Shown here in pieces: positions 18,001-28,053 of a stretch of 64,000 bases of DNA. How positions within the stretch are numbered: position 1 is the stretch's first letter; each line of letters opens with the position of its first letter. The notes under the pieces are model-generated. The model did not search any database and was not told where the DNA came from. It was given only the letters and a program-made list of their open reading frames with translations. A program made the translations under genes and the position numbers. This DNA is from Oligoflexus sp. (GTDB lineage Bacteria; Bdellovibrionota_B; Oligoflexia; Oligoflexales; Oligoflexaceae): NCBI GenBank assembly GCA_014378195.1, contig JACMOC010000084.1:28469-92468 (forward strand), given 5' to 3'.

Positions 18001-20567
18001 CCAAGGGGTCGATAGCTGCGGATGACGGCACGCTGCTCGTGCAAACCTTGCTCGAGATGCCCGACGCTGATTCCCTGCCTCTGCGGCTCACATGGTTAAC
18101 CCGATTTGGGATCCAAACATCTCTCCATGATTTGGCTTCACTTGAACTTATTCTGGGCGATAGTCTCTACTGGGAAAATGAAGACCTGCTGCTCATTCTC
18201 ATAACCCACGTCCTTGAGACGACAGGTCGAAGTGAAGAGACGAAAGGCCTTATCAACACCTTCCTTTTGCGCATTTTGAGCCAGAAAAAAGATAAGCTGC
18301 TTAAGGTCTTTATCGAACACGATCTCATAAAACCAGTTCTTGACAATGCGACGCTTCGAGCGGCAACGGATTATTTTCTCGCAAGCCGGGACTCGCACTC
18401 CTTCCTGCAGTATTGGTCGCAGAATTTGCTCGCACTGGAAGAACGCCAGGAATCCATTGAGTTCCTACACTATTCTCGCCGTGCATTTGCCACGCTTGAA
18501 CTCAGCCGAATATTCTTTGAGAAGATCGAGGCCGTAATCGACAGTGCAACGCACACGCTCGATCCACACGTTCTTTTCGAAGTCAAACTCTTTTTCGCTG
18601 ATTATTTGATCGAAACCAACAGTTCGTCTCGCAAAGCGCGCAATCTGCTGGAGAGCATGTATGCGGAGCGTCCAACCGAGTCACGCGTATGGGGCGGACT
18701 CATTGCCCTTTATCGTGAGGCAAGAGCCGACTCGGATCTCTATGAGCTCCTGCACAAAGTTTTGCCTTCGCTCAAGGACGATCCGCGACCACTCAAGGAA
18801 TATCAGTTGTCTGTCGCGGGGCTCGAACTTGAGTTCAATGAACTGTCAGCTCGTATGGCAATGCAAAAGGACAGCTCTATCCAGGAGCTTCCCATAGGCT
18901 TTGATTTTTCGCACCTGGAGACCGTCGCGAAACAAACGAGGGCTGAAGCGATAACCGTTCTTTCGATGCCAGTGCACGAGGCTCGCGATGCTGAAAGACC
19001 AGACGTGCAAGCACCTGTGTTTGAGTTGGGCGATATGAGTTTGACATATGAACGGTCGCGTATGGTGCTCGAGGAGGAAGCCGACCGTAGAGATGAAGAA
19101 AGCCACCAAAAGTCGGATTTTGATCCGAGCGGTTTTTCCATGCAGAACGAGTCAGCTTTTGCATTTGGGAATGATACAAGGTTTGATGCGATGACGACCA
19201 ACCAGCCGCCATCAGCTCTTCCCATGCATACGCAAGTAGCTGAGCTGCCTGATTTCAACTCTCAGTTCCGACTTGATGCGACCGAAACCGGAATGAAGCT
19301 CAAACTTGAACTGGATTCCGTGTCCTTGTACGAACACACAAACGTTTATACACCAAATCCGGACCTGCGCAGTAAACTGACGATTCCGCCCCCATTGCCT
19401 CCATCTCCTACGGCCCTTCGCCTTGAGGATGATGAGGAGGAAATGATGTCCTCTGAACCGATCGCTTTCGAAAACGGTCCGGAGTCTGTCATGCCCGAGT
19501 TGGGCCAGACTCATATTGCACCTGAGCCGGCTAAAGCCCGAGGTGACCTCTCGGCTGCATGGCGACATAGTGCGCGCACCCACACGCCGGACGTGGGGCT
19601 TTTGAAGGAGCTTTTGAATAATCCTCTCGCCAACGGTGTGGAGCAGATTGTGGCGGTCCAGGCCGCGGCTCTGATCGAAGATAAAATCGCCCTGCTGGAC
19701 ACGTTCCCGCAACGCGTGTGGCGGGACCCTGAGTCCATACGATTTGAATTGAAATGGACGGATCGCATGACGCGTGAAATGTTCCACCCCGGCGTCAAGA
19801 GTCCTCTGGCTCGACTACTCAAGGCTCTTTATCCCCTCTTTATTCAAGCTTTTGGTCAGGAAATGGGACTCTCAGGCGTAGCCGATCGTCTCAAGATGCG
19901 TTCCGATGAAGTTCTCAAAATCCGTCGTCCTATAGAATTTATGGACGAAGTCATACAAAGAACGAATCTTCGCTATTACGTGGCATCGCTCCAGGAGAAT
20001 GGCTACCATCTTTATCATTTACCGTCGATAGGCGATCGATTCCAATTCGACTTCGAAAAACGCGACATCTATATCGACCGTTCGCATTATATGGCAGCAC
20101 CTCCCTCGCATATTTTTCATCGCCTTGCATTTCTGCTCAGGGCCGTGAGTCTCGACTACTTCCCGTTTCTTCACCTGAGTCCCGGTGGCGAGATTTTCCC
20201 GTTCCTGATGAAGTGCAAACGTTCTCTCGATCAGACCGATGGCGTAAAACGTGTGCTTGGACTTGAAAAAGATCCACTGAAGGCTGTGCTGGCGCAAGCT
20301 AAGGACCGCGATTACATCGCGCATCTTTTTGCCGAACTGGGCAGTTTAAGTGCCGATCGCATCAGTCAGACGAACTCCCATTTCATCGAGCAGATTTATC
20401 GCTTGAACCTTGCGGAAACTCTTGATCTGATTGGTGTAATCGAAACGATTTCAGGAGTGGATCTCTGCAATCCGCGCGCGAACCCTTTCCAGCGCATCAG
20501 CCAGTCAAGCTCAGCGAAGAGCATCCTGGCGTTTGCGGGGGATTTAAAGTTCGTTCAGAAGTTTTAA
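15027..20567 (+). CDS. Giant TPR-rich scaffold protein of unknown function
   Basis: 1846 residues, no signal peptide or membrane helix. Residues 1-270 are a globular N-terminus I do not recognise. From about 270 to 1270 the text is a long helical solenoid with TPR-like units (for example AIYFRLAEIKQKMDPADACQ). A disordered section (about 1275-1500) contains a proline stretch PPPLPPSPT followed by an acidic run. A distinct C-terminal domain (about 1505-1846) includes SHIFHRLAFLLRAVSLDYF. Large TPR proteins with such a tail occur in myxobacteria-like genomes. The ATG at 15027 has only a weak AAGG SD. It probably organises protein partners. Confidence 0.75.
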   Translation: MTARNLQNLNTDLEETGFVQTDGDRFRWETLRGKSAKRHELPWEIVGWELEARGTELYQTSFAARLNADHFLQNCEDLLRDRFPAFRKVALQDDKKGGHWILIEFLDRGLDADQSRLIESDDPITGDLPHGLAAVHLSVIQAVGQLSLFMTKHCFIGNTPGSLFIELPKLLNLALFGTALSDKTNFNAYLLTLRSEELRSSLIEFCQLPEFVHNLLIDKGTAEAGFGQIRLGFEGKNWHLSWSHGEEVPELLVPPMEILEQKEVARRFQRLDELILLEDFAGALKQCQEYLEKNPQSLYLIRRWAFLSLWAGIDFDQKYLDLMMKFDPTNYMTLSLWVRHGLKSINTDVLLENLSKLGSSLGQNIVDFEVLDITSLTLPEMLGDAWNQKDDQRAVSCYERVLLARGEIPRILVKLIRLMRDTDDASAEESYMDRLLSCEVPTRTRAAIYFRLAEIKQKMDPADACQWALKSWHTNRGHVRYAILAADLLIQLGRSQDAAHVLVETSELLEGKAGEMRLELEIKIAGIWLEHMQRLDLAAERVTRALELIQDEVQVYDEIIRLVQKLDDASLLLNVTKRALVLADSKRDYERMALYVQVLIDLGDAEKDVAVATDIFTVVLKNSLLPPSTIQTLFKRDDLQLPFAEIVEALEAHIVLLSPEEQGIYLQMLGDMSQDRLEVPERVLGYYEGALNLNSMHARSFDFLDSYYSRMGMNAQRFTLLQKKLTQATGGERAVLLRELYYFDEGVSDADKDSYALQILSADADDVGPVEERLSVYEQNHNGEAILHLTTLLKTHNVDEGVISGFVRSALNSVQSIQSSNRHLWLIQLLGRLREMGEDALEIARLTVQYLWDADEKTWVRGPLALLISRGEIPDIAPGEMLTIIEDDNLKVDLLLQLADRATDFEEIIAYEREALRLAREIPGFVKVKLDIQRRLALKSEFTVAELDQFLKEGKSLGQESDSIQYLTSQLRHSTHGDLRTYVLEHIQDTIAKGSIAADDGTLLVQTLLEMPDADSLPLRLTWLTRFGIQTSLHDLASLELILGDSLYWENEDLLLILITHVLETTGRSEETKGLINTFLLRILSQKKDKLLKVFIEHDLIKPVLDNATLRAATDYFLASRDSHSFLQYWSQNLLALEERQESIEFLHYSRRAFATLELSRIFFEKIEAVIDSATHTLDPHVLFEVKLFFADYLIETNSSSRKARNLLESMYAERPTESRVWGGLIALYREARADSDLYELLHKVLPSLKDDPRPLKEYQLSVAGLELEFNELSARMAMQKDSSIQELPIGFDFSHLETVAKQTRAEAITVLSMPVHEARDAERPDVQAPVFELGDMSLTYERSRMVLEEEADRRDEESHQKSDFDPSGFSMQNESAFAFGNDTRFDAMTTNQPPSALPMHTQVAELPDFNSQFRLDATETGMKLKLELDSVSLYEHTNVYTPNPDLRSKLTIPPPLPPSPTALRLEDDEEEMMSSEPIAFENGPESVMPELGQTHIAPEPAKARGDLSAAWRHSARTHTPDVGLLKELLNNPLANGVEQIVAVQAAALIEDKIALLDTFPQRVWRDPESIRFELKWTDRMTREMFHPGVKSPLARLLKALYPLFIQAFGQEMGLSGVADRLKMRSDEVLKIRRPIEFMDEVIQRTNLRYYVASLQENGYHLYHLPSIGDRFQFDFEKRDIYIDRSHYMAAPPSHIFHRLAFLLRAVSLDYFPFLHLSPGGEIFPFLMKCKRSLDQTDGVKRVLGLEKDPLKAVLAQAKDRDYIAHLFAELGSLSADRISQTNSHFIEQIYRLNLAETLDLIGVIETISGVDLCNPRANPFQRISQSSSAKSILAFAGDLKFVQKF

Positions 20568-20580
20568 GGGCGAGTGAGTT

Positions 20581-22245
20581 TTACTTGGGGTGGTACTGAA
20601 TGACCCTGGCTTTGATAGTCTCGCTGAGATCAGCGGGAGGATTGAGGTCCAGGGTTTGTTTATAAAAGTTGTAAGCCTCTTTTTTATTTCCCATCCGTTC
20701 ATAGATAGTCGCCAGGTTATAAGGCGAACTCCATACCTTAGGATTGACTTCCATCACTTTCCCATACGTGATTAGAGCCTCTTTTGTTTTGCCCAGGTCA
20801 ACTTCACATGCGCCGCGCATCTGCAATAAGCTTGCATTGAATTTGGGGAGGTAATCTTTCCCCCGTTCCATAGCTGTCAGGAGTTGCCCACACTGCTTGG
20901 ACTTCGAGAGGGCCCGAATGAGTCGATACCAAAGGTTGGGATCAGTCGGAGAAAATCGCAATCGCCGCATGTAGATGGGAGGGAGCAACTGCGATTGATC
21001 ACTTTTTTCCATCGATTCAATTGTTTTGTCTAGCGTATCGTCAGCTAAGATGGCCGCTACCTGGGTCTTACGGTTGTTGTAATAGTCGTGAATGAGATTT
21101 TTTGAAAATACGGAATTGATCCAGGCCATGAGCAGGTAGTTTTCAATCGCGTGCGGCCATTCCTCGAGGGCGCTAGCGACGTTAAGGTAGAGTGCTTCCT
21201 GCTGCCCCTTCGGCAATTTCTCTTCGATTTCCAAAAACAACTTAAACGTAGTTTCCTCAATATCAGGCGTATTGATCTTAGCTGGCTTGCCGAGCATCTT
21301 GGCAACCATCGCGAGCGCTTCCTGACACCGAAGGTCCAAAGTTTTGACCTTGGCACACTGCGTCGCCATGAGGTTTGCTTTAGTCACGTCGCCCGGAAGT
21401 TGAAGTTGAAACGCCCAGTAAGTGATTGATGGATCCGGATTTTTGAGCCCCGCCGTTACAATTTCATCACGCAGCTTCTGATTGTTCTGCGCCTCTGCGC
21501 ATACTGCCATATGCAAGCGAAGGCTGTTTACACGATCAAAAGATTGCAAGGCATCGGTATACACAGCATTGACACGCGGACAATCTCCTAGCAAGAGACT
21601 ATGAAGGGAGAGTAGCTGAAACGCAGACATCTGCGTGGCGTGTTTTGTATAAAAATCTTCGATCGCCGGAGTCGACTCAGGTTTTTCAATACTGGCTAGC
21701 AAGCTGCGAAAGACATTGAGTTCCCCGTTTTTTTGATACTCACGGAGGTCCATGCCTTTAAAGAGAACGTCATCGGCGTAAAAAATATCGTCGAGATAGG
21801 TGATGCGGTCACAATACAGTTTGTCGTTCGCTTTGCTTTGATACCAGGCGCAAATGCTGGCCTTCTTCTCGAGTTTCGCCGGATCAAATTTTTTGAATGT
21901 TGATTTCCAGCTAGCCGGGGCAACTTCGTGCTTTGTTTTCACGAGATCGGCGTTAATGATTTTCTTTTTGCCTGGCTCAAGCCAGAAACGAAGCTTTCGC
22001 GTCGTATACTCGGGAGCGGTGACGGTAATTTCGTTCCAGCCTGCTCTACCGTTCATTTCAATATTTATCCCCGATCCCATGATACCGTCCTGGAGGACAC
22101 CGAGACCTTTAATCGGGGACTGAATTTCGAAAGTTGATTCCGGTTTTTTTGCGGCCGACACGGCAGGAGCCGCGATCATCGATGACGACGCACATATTGA
22201 AAGCGATAGGAAAAGGGACTTTAATGCTGTGGAGATGGAATTCAC
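20581..22245 (-). CDS. Secreted TPR protein
   Basis: About 554 residues from GTG 22245. That start gives a good signal peptide (LKSLFLSLSICASSS...APAVSA, cleaved near residue 30). A TTG 42 nt upstream is the alternative. The early mature region (about 35-100) is a small beta domain (NGRAGWNEITVTAPEY), and the C-terminal 180 residues are TPR units (WSSPYNLATIYERMGNKKEA). Likely periplasmic, unknown role. It converges on the giant TPR gene, with 13 bp between stops, and lies downstream of cheW on the same strand. Confidence 0.75.
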   Translation of the reverse strand: MNSISTALKSLFLSLSICASSSMIAAPAVSAAKKPESTFEIQSPIKGLGVLQDGIMGSGINIEMNGRAGWNEITVTAPEYTTRKLRFWLEPGKKKIINADLVKTKHEVAPASWKSTFKKFDPAKLEKKASICAWYQSKANDKLYCDRITYLDDIFYADDVLFKGMDLREYQKNGELNVFRSLLASIEKPESTPAIEDFYTKHATQMSAFQLLSLHSLLLGDCPRVNAVYTDALQSFDRVNSLRLHMAVCAEAQNNQKLRDEIVTAGLKNPDPSITYWAFQLQLPGDVTKANLMATQCAKVKTLDLRCQEALAMVAKMLGKPAKINTPDIEETTFKLFLEIEEKLPKGQQEALYLNVASALEEWPHAIENYLLMAWINSVFSKNLIHDYYNNRKTQVAAILADDTLDKTIESMEKSDQSQLLPPIYMRRLRFSPTDPNLWYRLIRALSKSKQCGQLLTAMERGKDYLPKFNASLLQMRGACEVDLGKTKEALITYGKVMEVNPKVWSSPYNLATIYERMGNKKEAYNFYKQTLDLNPPADLSETIKARVIQYHPK

Positions 22246-22374
22246 CGTTCCTTGGCTAACCTCGCTGATTAATTCCAGATTAACCAAGTATACGTCAACG
22301 GAAAGGGGATTGCGTGGTTAGAAACAGAAAGACAGGTATCTTTTAGGATGAATGCGACAATATGACTGTATTGA

Positions 22375-22923
22375 TCAGGCCTCTTCGACTTCTTCTTCGT
22401 GATAACTAATTCCTGTTTCACCTAGGATCTTTGCGATATCAAGTATTCCGTTCACTTGATCGCCTCGTTTGCTGATCATAGAAATCAGTTCCGAACCCGA
22501 TTTATTGTGGAGGCTCTGGACTTGAATTTGGTCGTGGTTCAAGGCCACGACATAGGTGATACCGTCGACTATGAGTCCTACGGTTACGTTCTCACAGCGG
22601 GCGATGATAATACGTGATTGGCCGTTGAATTGGGTAGTCGGGACCCCCAACATCTTTCTGAGGTTGATGGCAGGGAGTATAGTCCCACGCAGGTTGATGA
22701 CACCTTCGATAAAACGCGGAGCCCTGGGAACGAAGGTGAGCTGATGCATCATAATAATTTCATTCGTAACTTCAATAGGAAGCAGAAACTCCTCCCGGTC
22801 AATCATCAGTCCTATAAATTGACGGACGGCGCTAAATTCAGTACTTTCGGGACTGCCGCCAAGCTCACCTCTTATGGTAAACATGCTGATTTCATTATTA
22901 AAAATCTCTACTGAGTTCGACAT
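22375..22923 (-). CDS. cheW: Chemotaxis coupling protein CheW
   Basis: 182 residues, essentially one CheW domain after a 30-residue N-terminal extension. EEFLLPIEVTNEIIMM, FIEGVINLRGTILPAINLRK and VGLIVDGITYVV are the signature strands. It links chemoreceptors to CheA. SD AAGGAG overlaps the cheA stop and the ATG lies 9 nt after it, so translation is coupled to cheA. Confidence 0.95.
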   Translation of the reverse strand: MSNSVEIFNNEISMFTIRGELGGSPESTEFSAVRQFIGLMIDREEFLLPIEVTNEIIMMHQLTFVPRAPRFIEGVINLRGTILPAINLRKMLGVPTTQFNGQSRIIIARCENVTVGLIVDGITYVVALNHDQIQVQSLHNKSGSELISMISKRGDQVNGILDIAKILGETGISYHEEEVEEA

Positions 22924-22932
22924 GGGGTCTCC

Positions 22933-25275
22933 TTAGGCTGCCTGGAAACGACTTCGTCCGCGGCCCATTGCTTCAATTTCTGGTACATCAAGAACAAGGA
23001 CCACTTCGCCTTGGCCGAGAACTGCCCCGCCCGAGACGCAGGGAATGTTGCGCATCAGCGGGCCCATAGGTTTAATAACCATTTCCTGCTGATTGAGGAG
23101 CTGATCGACGACGATACCTGTGGGGCGATCGGGATGTCCCACGACCACAACAAAAAGGCGATCGTTGTTTCGAGCGCGTGCGCGGCTGGCCCGCGGTGAG
23201 AACTGGTCGTCTCGGGTTGAGAGCGACATGGCCTCCTCAAGGTAAACAAGAGGCAATACGGTATCGCGTAATTTGTAAACAGCACTGTCGCCAACTTTTT
23301 GAATATCTTTTGGCGAAATGCGTATCGATTCGATAACCGAATTAAGAGGTACAGCGAAGGTCTCACCTTTGGTTTTGACGAGTAGGCTCTGGACGATGGC
23401 CAAGGTTAGGGGAAGGCGGATGGTGACCGTCATGCCCGCACCAGGAACGCTTGCGAGATCGATAGTACCCTTGAGTTTCATGATCTGACGTTTTACGACG
23501 TCCATGCCGACTCCACGGCCGCTCAGGTTCGTGACTTTCTCGGCAGTTGAAAAACCGGCTTCAAAGATAAGGTTGAGGCTGTCTCGATCGTTCAGGTTGG
23601 AGTCTTCCTTGATCAGGCCCTTTTCGATTGCTTTCTTGCGTATCATGGCGGGATCGATGCCTTTGCCGTCATCGATGATTTTGATGACGATAGCATTGCC
23701 TTCCTGAGACGCTGAGAGACGAATGGTGCCCTGCGGATCTTTACCTTTTTGCTGACGCACGTCCGGCATTTCAATGCCATGGTCGCAACAGTTTCGAATC
23801 AGGTGGATCAAAGGATCCCCGATCTGTTCCACCATGGTTTTGTCGAGCTCGGCATCTTCACCTACAATTACCAAGTCAATCTTTTTATCCAAAGAGCGCG
23901 ATATATCCCGTACGACCCGCGTGAATTTATTAAATGCATTCCCGATGGGCACCATGCGCACTTTCATGATGATGTCTTGAATTTCATTCATGTGGCGACC
24001 GAAAAGCTGCACCGTCTCAGAAAAGTTACTGCCCACTTTGATCTGCGGATAGTTCGTTCGCAGCTCGCTCTCGATGCTCGCAAAACGGGAACGATCGATC
24101 ACGAGTTCGCCCACGAGATTGACGAGGACATCGAGACGTTCGAGATCGACGCGAATCGTTGATTGCTCCTTTGCTTCCTTCTTTTTACCCTTAGGCTCTC
24201 CTTCGGCGGCGTGAGCTGGGGTCGGCTTCGGGAGGCTATCTGGTTTGGAGCCTCCGCCCGAATCGCGACCCTGGGCCTGTGTACCCGGATATTTGCCCTT
24301 GGCAGCGAGCCCAAGTGCTTTTACGGTCGGAACAGTGGCAGCCCCGCAAGGGCCCCCATCTTTAATTGCCTGGAGGAGTGTTCTGAGGAGATCCAGGCCT
24401 TGGAAAACGACGTCGATAGTCCGTGAATCCGTCGCAAGCTTTTCTTTGCGGATCAGATCGAAGAGATTTTCCATGCGATGCATAACGCGCTCAATGCCCT
24501 TAAAGCCAAACATGCCGGCAGCGCCTTTGAGCGTATGGGCTGAACGAAATATTTCTTCTATGATGTTTTTGTTATTGGGATCCTGCTCCAGTTGGAGGAT
24601 GGTGGCATCCAAGGTCACCATAAGCTCATCCGTATTCACGACGAAATCCACGAGCATTGAGGGATCGCTCTGAAATTCATTCGCTTCCCACTCGGGAATT
24701 TCGGAAAGTTGACCTTCATCATCTTCGCCTTCACTCGCATCGGCTGCATGTTCTTCTGCAGTATGCCCGGCGGGAGGCAGGTTTGAAGCGCTTGGAAGCG
24801 GGGCGTCCATCTCCGCGAGGAGGCGTAGGGCTTCATCTTCATGCATGTCGCCTGTATCATTCGCGGGAGCAGCCGAGATCGCTGGAGGGTCCATGTTATC
24901 CATCTCGGCGAGCAGCGCGTAGGCCTCGTCGTCGCTCAAAAGACCGTCCCCAATTTTCGCTAGCTCTTTTGTCGAATCCTCTGAAACCCTTTCAATACAA
25001 GGTGTTGCAGATGTCTCTTTAGGATTTTTTGCGTCTTGGCGCTTGCTATCTAACGTGCTTACGCTATCCTGAATAGAGGAAGTGCCCGATTCAAGATCTT
25101 TAAGACTTGCTTCAATGAGCATACTCAATAGTTCGCGGCACTCACCTAGGTTATAGAGGACGTCGCTATCGTCCAGCGGTAGACCGGAATGCAGAATAAG
25201 GAGCAATTGCTCCTGAAGCTCGGGAAGTGATTTTTTGCAGAGCGATTCAATGGTGGCTTTGACGAGAGCGTCCAT
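22933..25275 (-). CDS. cheA: Chemotaxis histidine kinase CheA
   Basis: 780 residues. Residues 1-200 are an unusual acidic N-terminus with two copies of a DEAxxLLAEMD motif (116-126 and 147-157). The Hpt domain follows (phospho-His247 in SAHTLKGAAGMFGF). A linker leads to the dimerisation helix (LDVLVNLVGELVIDR), then the ATPase (N-box HLIRNCCDHGIE, G1 DDGKGID, G2 GRGVGMDVV) and a C-terminal CheW-like domain ending in VLVLDVPE. There is no obvious CheY/CheB-binding P2 domain of the E. coli kind. SD AAGGGG precedes the ATG. It is the second gene of the operon. Confidence 0.95.
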   Translation of the reverse strand: MDALVKATIESLCKKSLPELQEQLLLILHSGLPLDDSDVLYNLGECRELLSMLIEASLKDLESGTSSIQDSVSTLDSKRQDAKNPKETSATPCIERVSEDSTKELAKIGDGLLSDDEAYALLAEMDNMDPPAISAAPANDTGDMHEDEALRLLAEMDAPLPSASNLPPAGHTAEEHAADASEGEDDEGQLSEIPEWEANEFQSDPSMLVDFVVNTDELMVTLDATILQLEQDPNNKNIIEEIFRSAHTLKGAAGMFGFKGIERVMHRMENLFDLIRKEKLATDSRTIDVVFQGLDLLRTLLQAIKDGGPCGAATVPTVKALGLAAKGKYPGTQAQGRDSGGGSKPDSLPKPTPAHAAEGEPKGKKKEAKEQSTIRVDLERLDVLVNLVGELVIDRSRFASIESELRTNYPQIKVGSNFSETVQLFGRHMNEIQDIIMKVRMVPIGNAFNKFTRVVRDISRSLDKKIDLVIVGEDAELDKTMVEQIGDPLIHLIRNCCDHGIEMPDVRQQKGKDPQGTIRLSASQEGNAIVIKIIDDGKGIDPAMIRKKAIEKGLIKEDSNLNDRDSLNLIFEAGFSTAEKVTNLSGRGVGMDVVKRQIMKLKGTIDLASVPGAGMTVTIRLPLTLAIVQSLLVKTKGETFAVPLNSVIESIRISPKDIQKVGDSAVYKLRDTVLPLVYLEEAMSLSTRDDQFSPRASRARARNNDRLFVVVVGHPDRPTGIVVDQLLNQQEMVIKPMGPLMRNIPCVSGGAVLGQGEVVLVLDVPEIEAMGRGRSRFQAA

Positions 25276-25298
25276 GCTCTTGTCCCCTTTGTTAGCAA

Positions 25299-25808
25299 CT
25301 AGCCGGCTTTTGGTAAGCTGGTTAGGAATTGGAAATAAGTCTCTTCCAAAGCGTCGAATTCGAGGGATTTACCGCAGTGCTCACAAAGGAAATGAGGGGC
25401 TTCGTTTCGCCTCAGTTCTTGCTCGTGATCATGCACGTTGATAAGTTTGACGGTTTCTTGTCCGCATTCGCAGTAGTACGGAGCGTAAAAAGACTCGACT
25501 GTGCCGCCGCCTAGGGAATGAGGAACCATATTGATCTGATCGATGGATGATACGCTACATTCGTGGAACGAGAGTTTGCTGTGTTGCGAAAGGTCGGCTA
25601 TGAGCTGTATCCATTCACGGATACCCACAGAGTTGAAATTTCCAACATCCTTCAAATGAAGGTGGAGTTCGGGCGTTCGTAAGCGGGGGATTTCTTTCTG
25701 CCTGAAATTTTCGTCGACGTCGCCGGCGATAATATAGTGGGCAGCTCCCGGAGCTTGGACGATTTCGATCTTTAAGTTGGCGAATTTTATGACTTTTCTG
25801 CTATCCAT
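25299..25808 (-). CDS. STAS-like domain protein with zinc ribbon
   Basis: 169 residues. Residues 8-105 have the STAS/anti-sigma-antagonist look (LHLHLKDVGNFNSVGIREWIQ) but lack a clear phosphorylatable Ser-Thr loop at the usual position. Residues 110-160 carry a zinc ribbon with Cys pairs in YYCECGQE and FLCEHCGKSL. Similar STAS plus Zn-ribbon proteins occur in myxobacteria-like genomes. It is the first gene of the cheA-cheW operon (23-bp gap) behind the sigma-28-like promoter, so it probably tunes chemotaxis. A weak GGGGTG is the only SD. Confidence 0.75.
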   Translation of the reverse strand: MDSRKVIKFANLKIEIVQAPGAAHYIIAGDVDENFRQKEIPRLRTPELHLHLKDVGNFNSVGIREWIQLIADLSQHSKLSFHECSVSSIDQINMVPHSLGGGTVESFYAPYYCECGQETVKLINVHDHEQELRRNEAPHFLCEHCGKSLEFDALEETYFQFLTSLPKAG

Positions 25809-25851
25809 AGCAGCACCCCAATCTAGACAGAGAGTTGAGTCTTCTATGGGG

Positions 25852-25879
25852 CTATCGGCGGCGGGGATACAGAACTTGA
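25852..25879 (-). promoter_or_regulatory. Sigma-28 (FliA)-like promoter for STAS-cheA-cheW
   Basis: Read on the minus strand: TCAAGTTC (25879-25872), 12 bp, then GCCGATAG (25859-25852). The FliA consensus is TAAAGTTT-N11-GCCGATAA, so 6/8 and 7/8 match with a spacer one longer. The predicted start lies about 37 nt before the first ATG. Confidence 0.6.
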
Positions 25880-26092
25880 GGGGGATCTCATACTCCCCTG
25901 TAATTTGTCTGGAATCGCGCCAAGAATCAGGTTTTTTGGTCCTTTTCTCCTGAGAATGGCCTCGTTTTCTTTAACTTAGGGATTTGATTACGTACTTACA
26001 ATACAGGTCATTCCCTTCGTGTTTGGTAGTTGGAATAACTGTGCTAATGTTTTGATGAAAGAGCTTTTTTTCTTTCGGAAGTTGAGGGAAGA

Positions 26093-26431
26093 ATGGATAA
26101 ATCCCATGCAAAAGAAGCAACTGGTTGGACGTTTCTCACTAACCATGCTCATGTGCTGATTCTCCTGGCCCAGAATCCAGAACGCGTTTTGCGAGAAGTC
26201 GCGACCGCGGTTGGAATCACTGAGAGAGCTGTTCAGAGGATTGTTTCTGAGTTGGAACATGAAGGCTACATTCAGCGAAGCAAAGAAGGGCGAAAAAATA
26301 ATTACACCCTCAATTTGAAGCGGCCCTTTCGTCATCCGATCGAGAGTCATTGCAGCATTGGCGAGCTAGTAAAGCTGGTTCAACGACCAGAGTTGCGCCC
26401 GACCGAACACACGGAAATGGCAGCCCAGTGA
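26093..26431 (+). CDS. Winged-helix DNA-binding regulator
   Basis: 112 residues. A single MarR/ArsR-like winged helix: HAHVLILLAQNPERVLREV, then GITERAVQRIVSELEHEGYI as helix-turn-helix and RKNNYTLN as wing. A short C-terminal tail has no sensor domain. GAGGGAAG lies just before the ATG. It is transcribed alone between the divergent cheA operon and the convergent eno gene. The target is unknown. Confidence 0.8.
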   Translation: MDKSHAKEATGWTFLTNHAHVLILLAQNPERVLREVATAVGITERAVQRIVSELEHEGYIQRSKEGRKNNYTLNLKRPFRHPIESHCSIGELVKLVQRPELRPTEHTEMAAQ

Positions 26432-26511
26432 ACTGAATGGAGCTAGAAGTGAACCACCAGGGAAAGCTTCAGTGACGAGAAAGTTACCAGAGAGTTATGT
26501 TACGAAAAGAG

Positions 26512-26541
26512 AAGGCTCGCAGGTGAAAACCCGCGAGCCTT
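26512..26541. terminator. Shared terminator of the winged-helix gene and eno
   Basis: AAGGCTCGC and GCGAGCCTT form a 9-bp stem that continues inward after one mismatch to a GAAA-type loop. On the minus strand it is followed by TCTTTTCG, and it starts 19 bp after the eno stop. It could serve both convergent genes. Confidence 0.65.
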
Positions 26542-26559
26542 TGCTTTGTGGCAGAGATT

Positions 26560-27831
<1,272 letters not shown>

Positions 27832-28053
27832 CTATGCGTGTTTTGCCGTTACCGATTCGCTGGCTATTTTGGATCTTTCGGAATAAAAACGCAATTCTTC
27901 TTCAAAGTTTTGCGCTTTCGTCTCTGCCACAATCACGGGCTTAATGCTCTTATTGGACAGTGGCCTCGGCCCATGGTATTGCTTGGGGTTGCCGCTCCTA
28001 GATACGATCTTGGGCACACACGCGCGCAAGGTTTTAACCGAAAGGATAGATGG

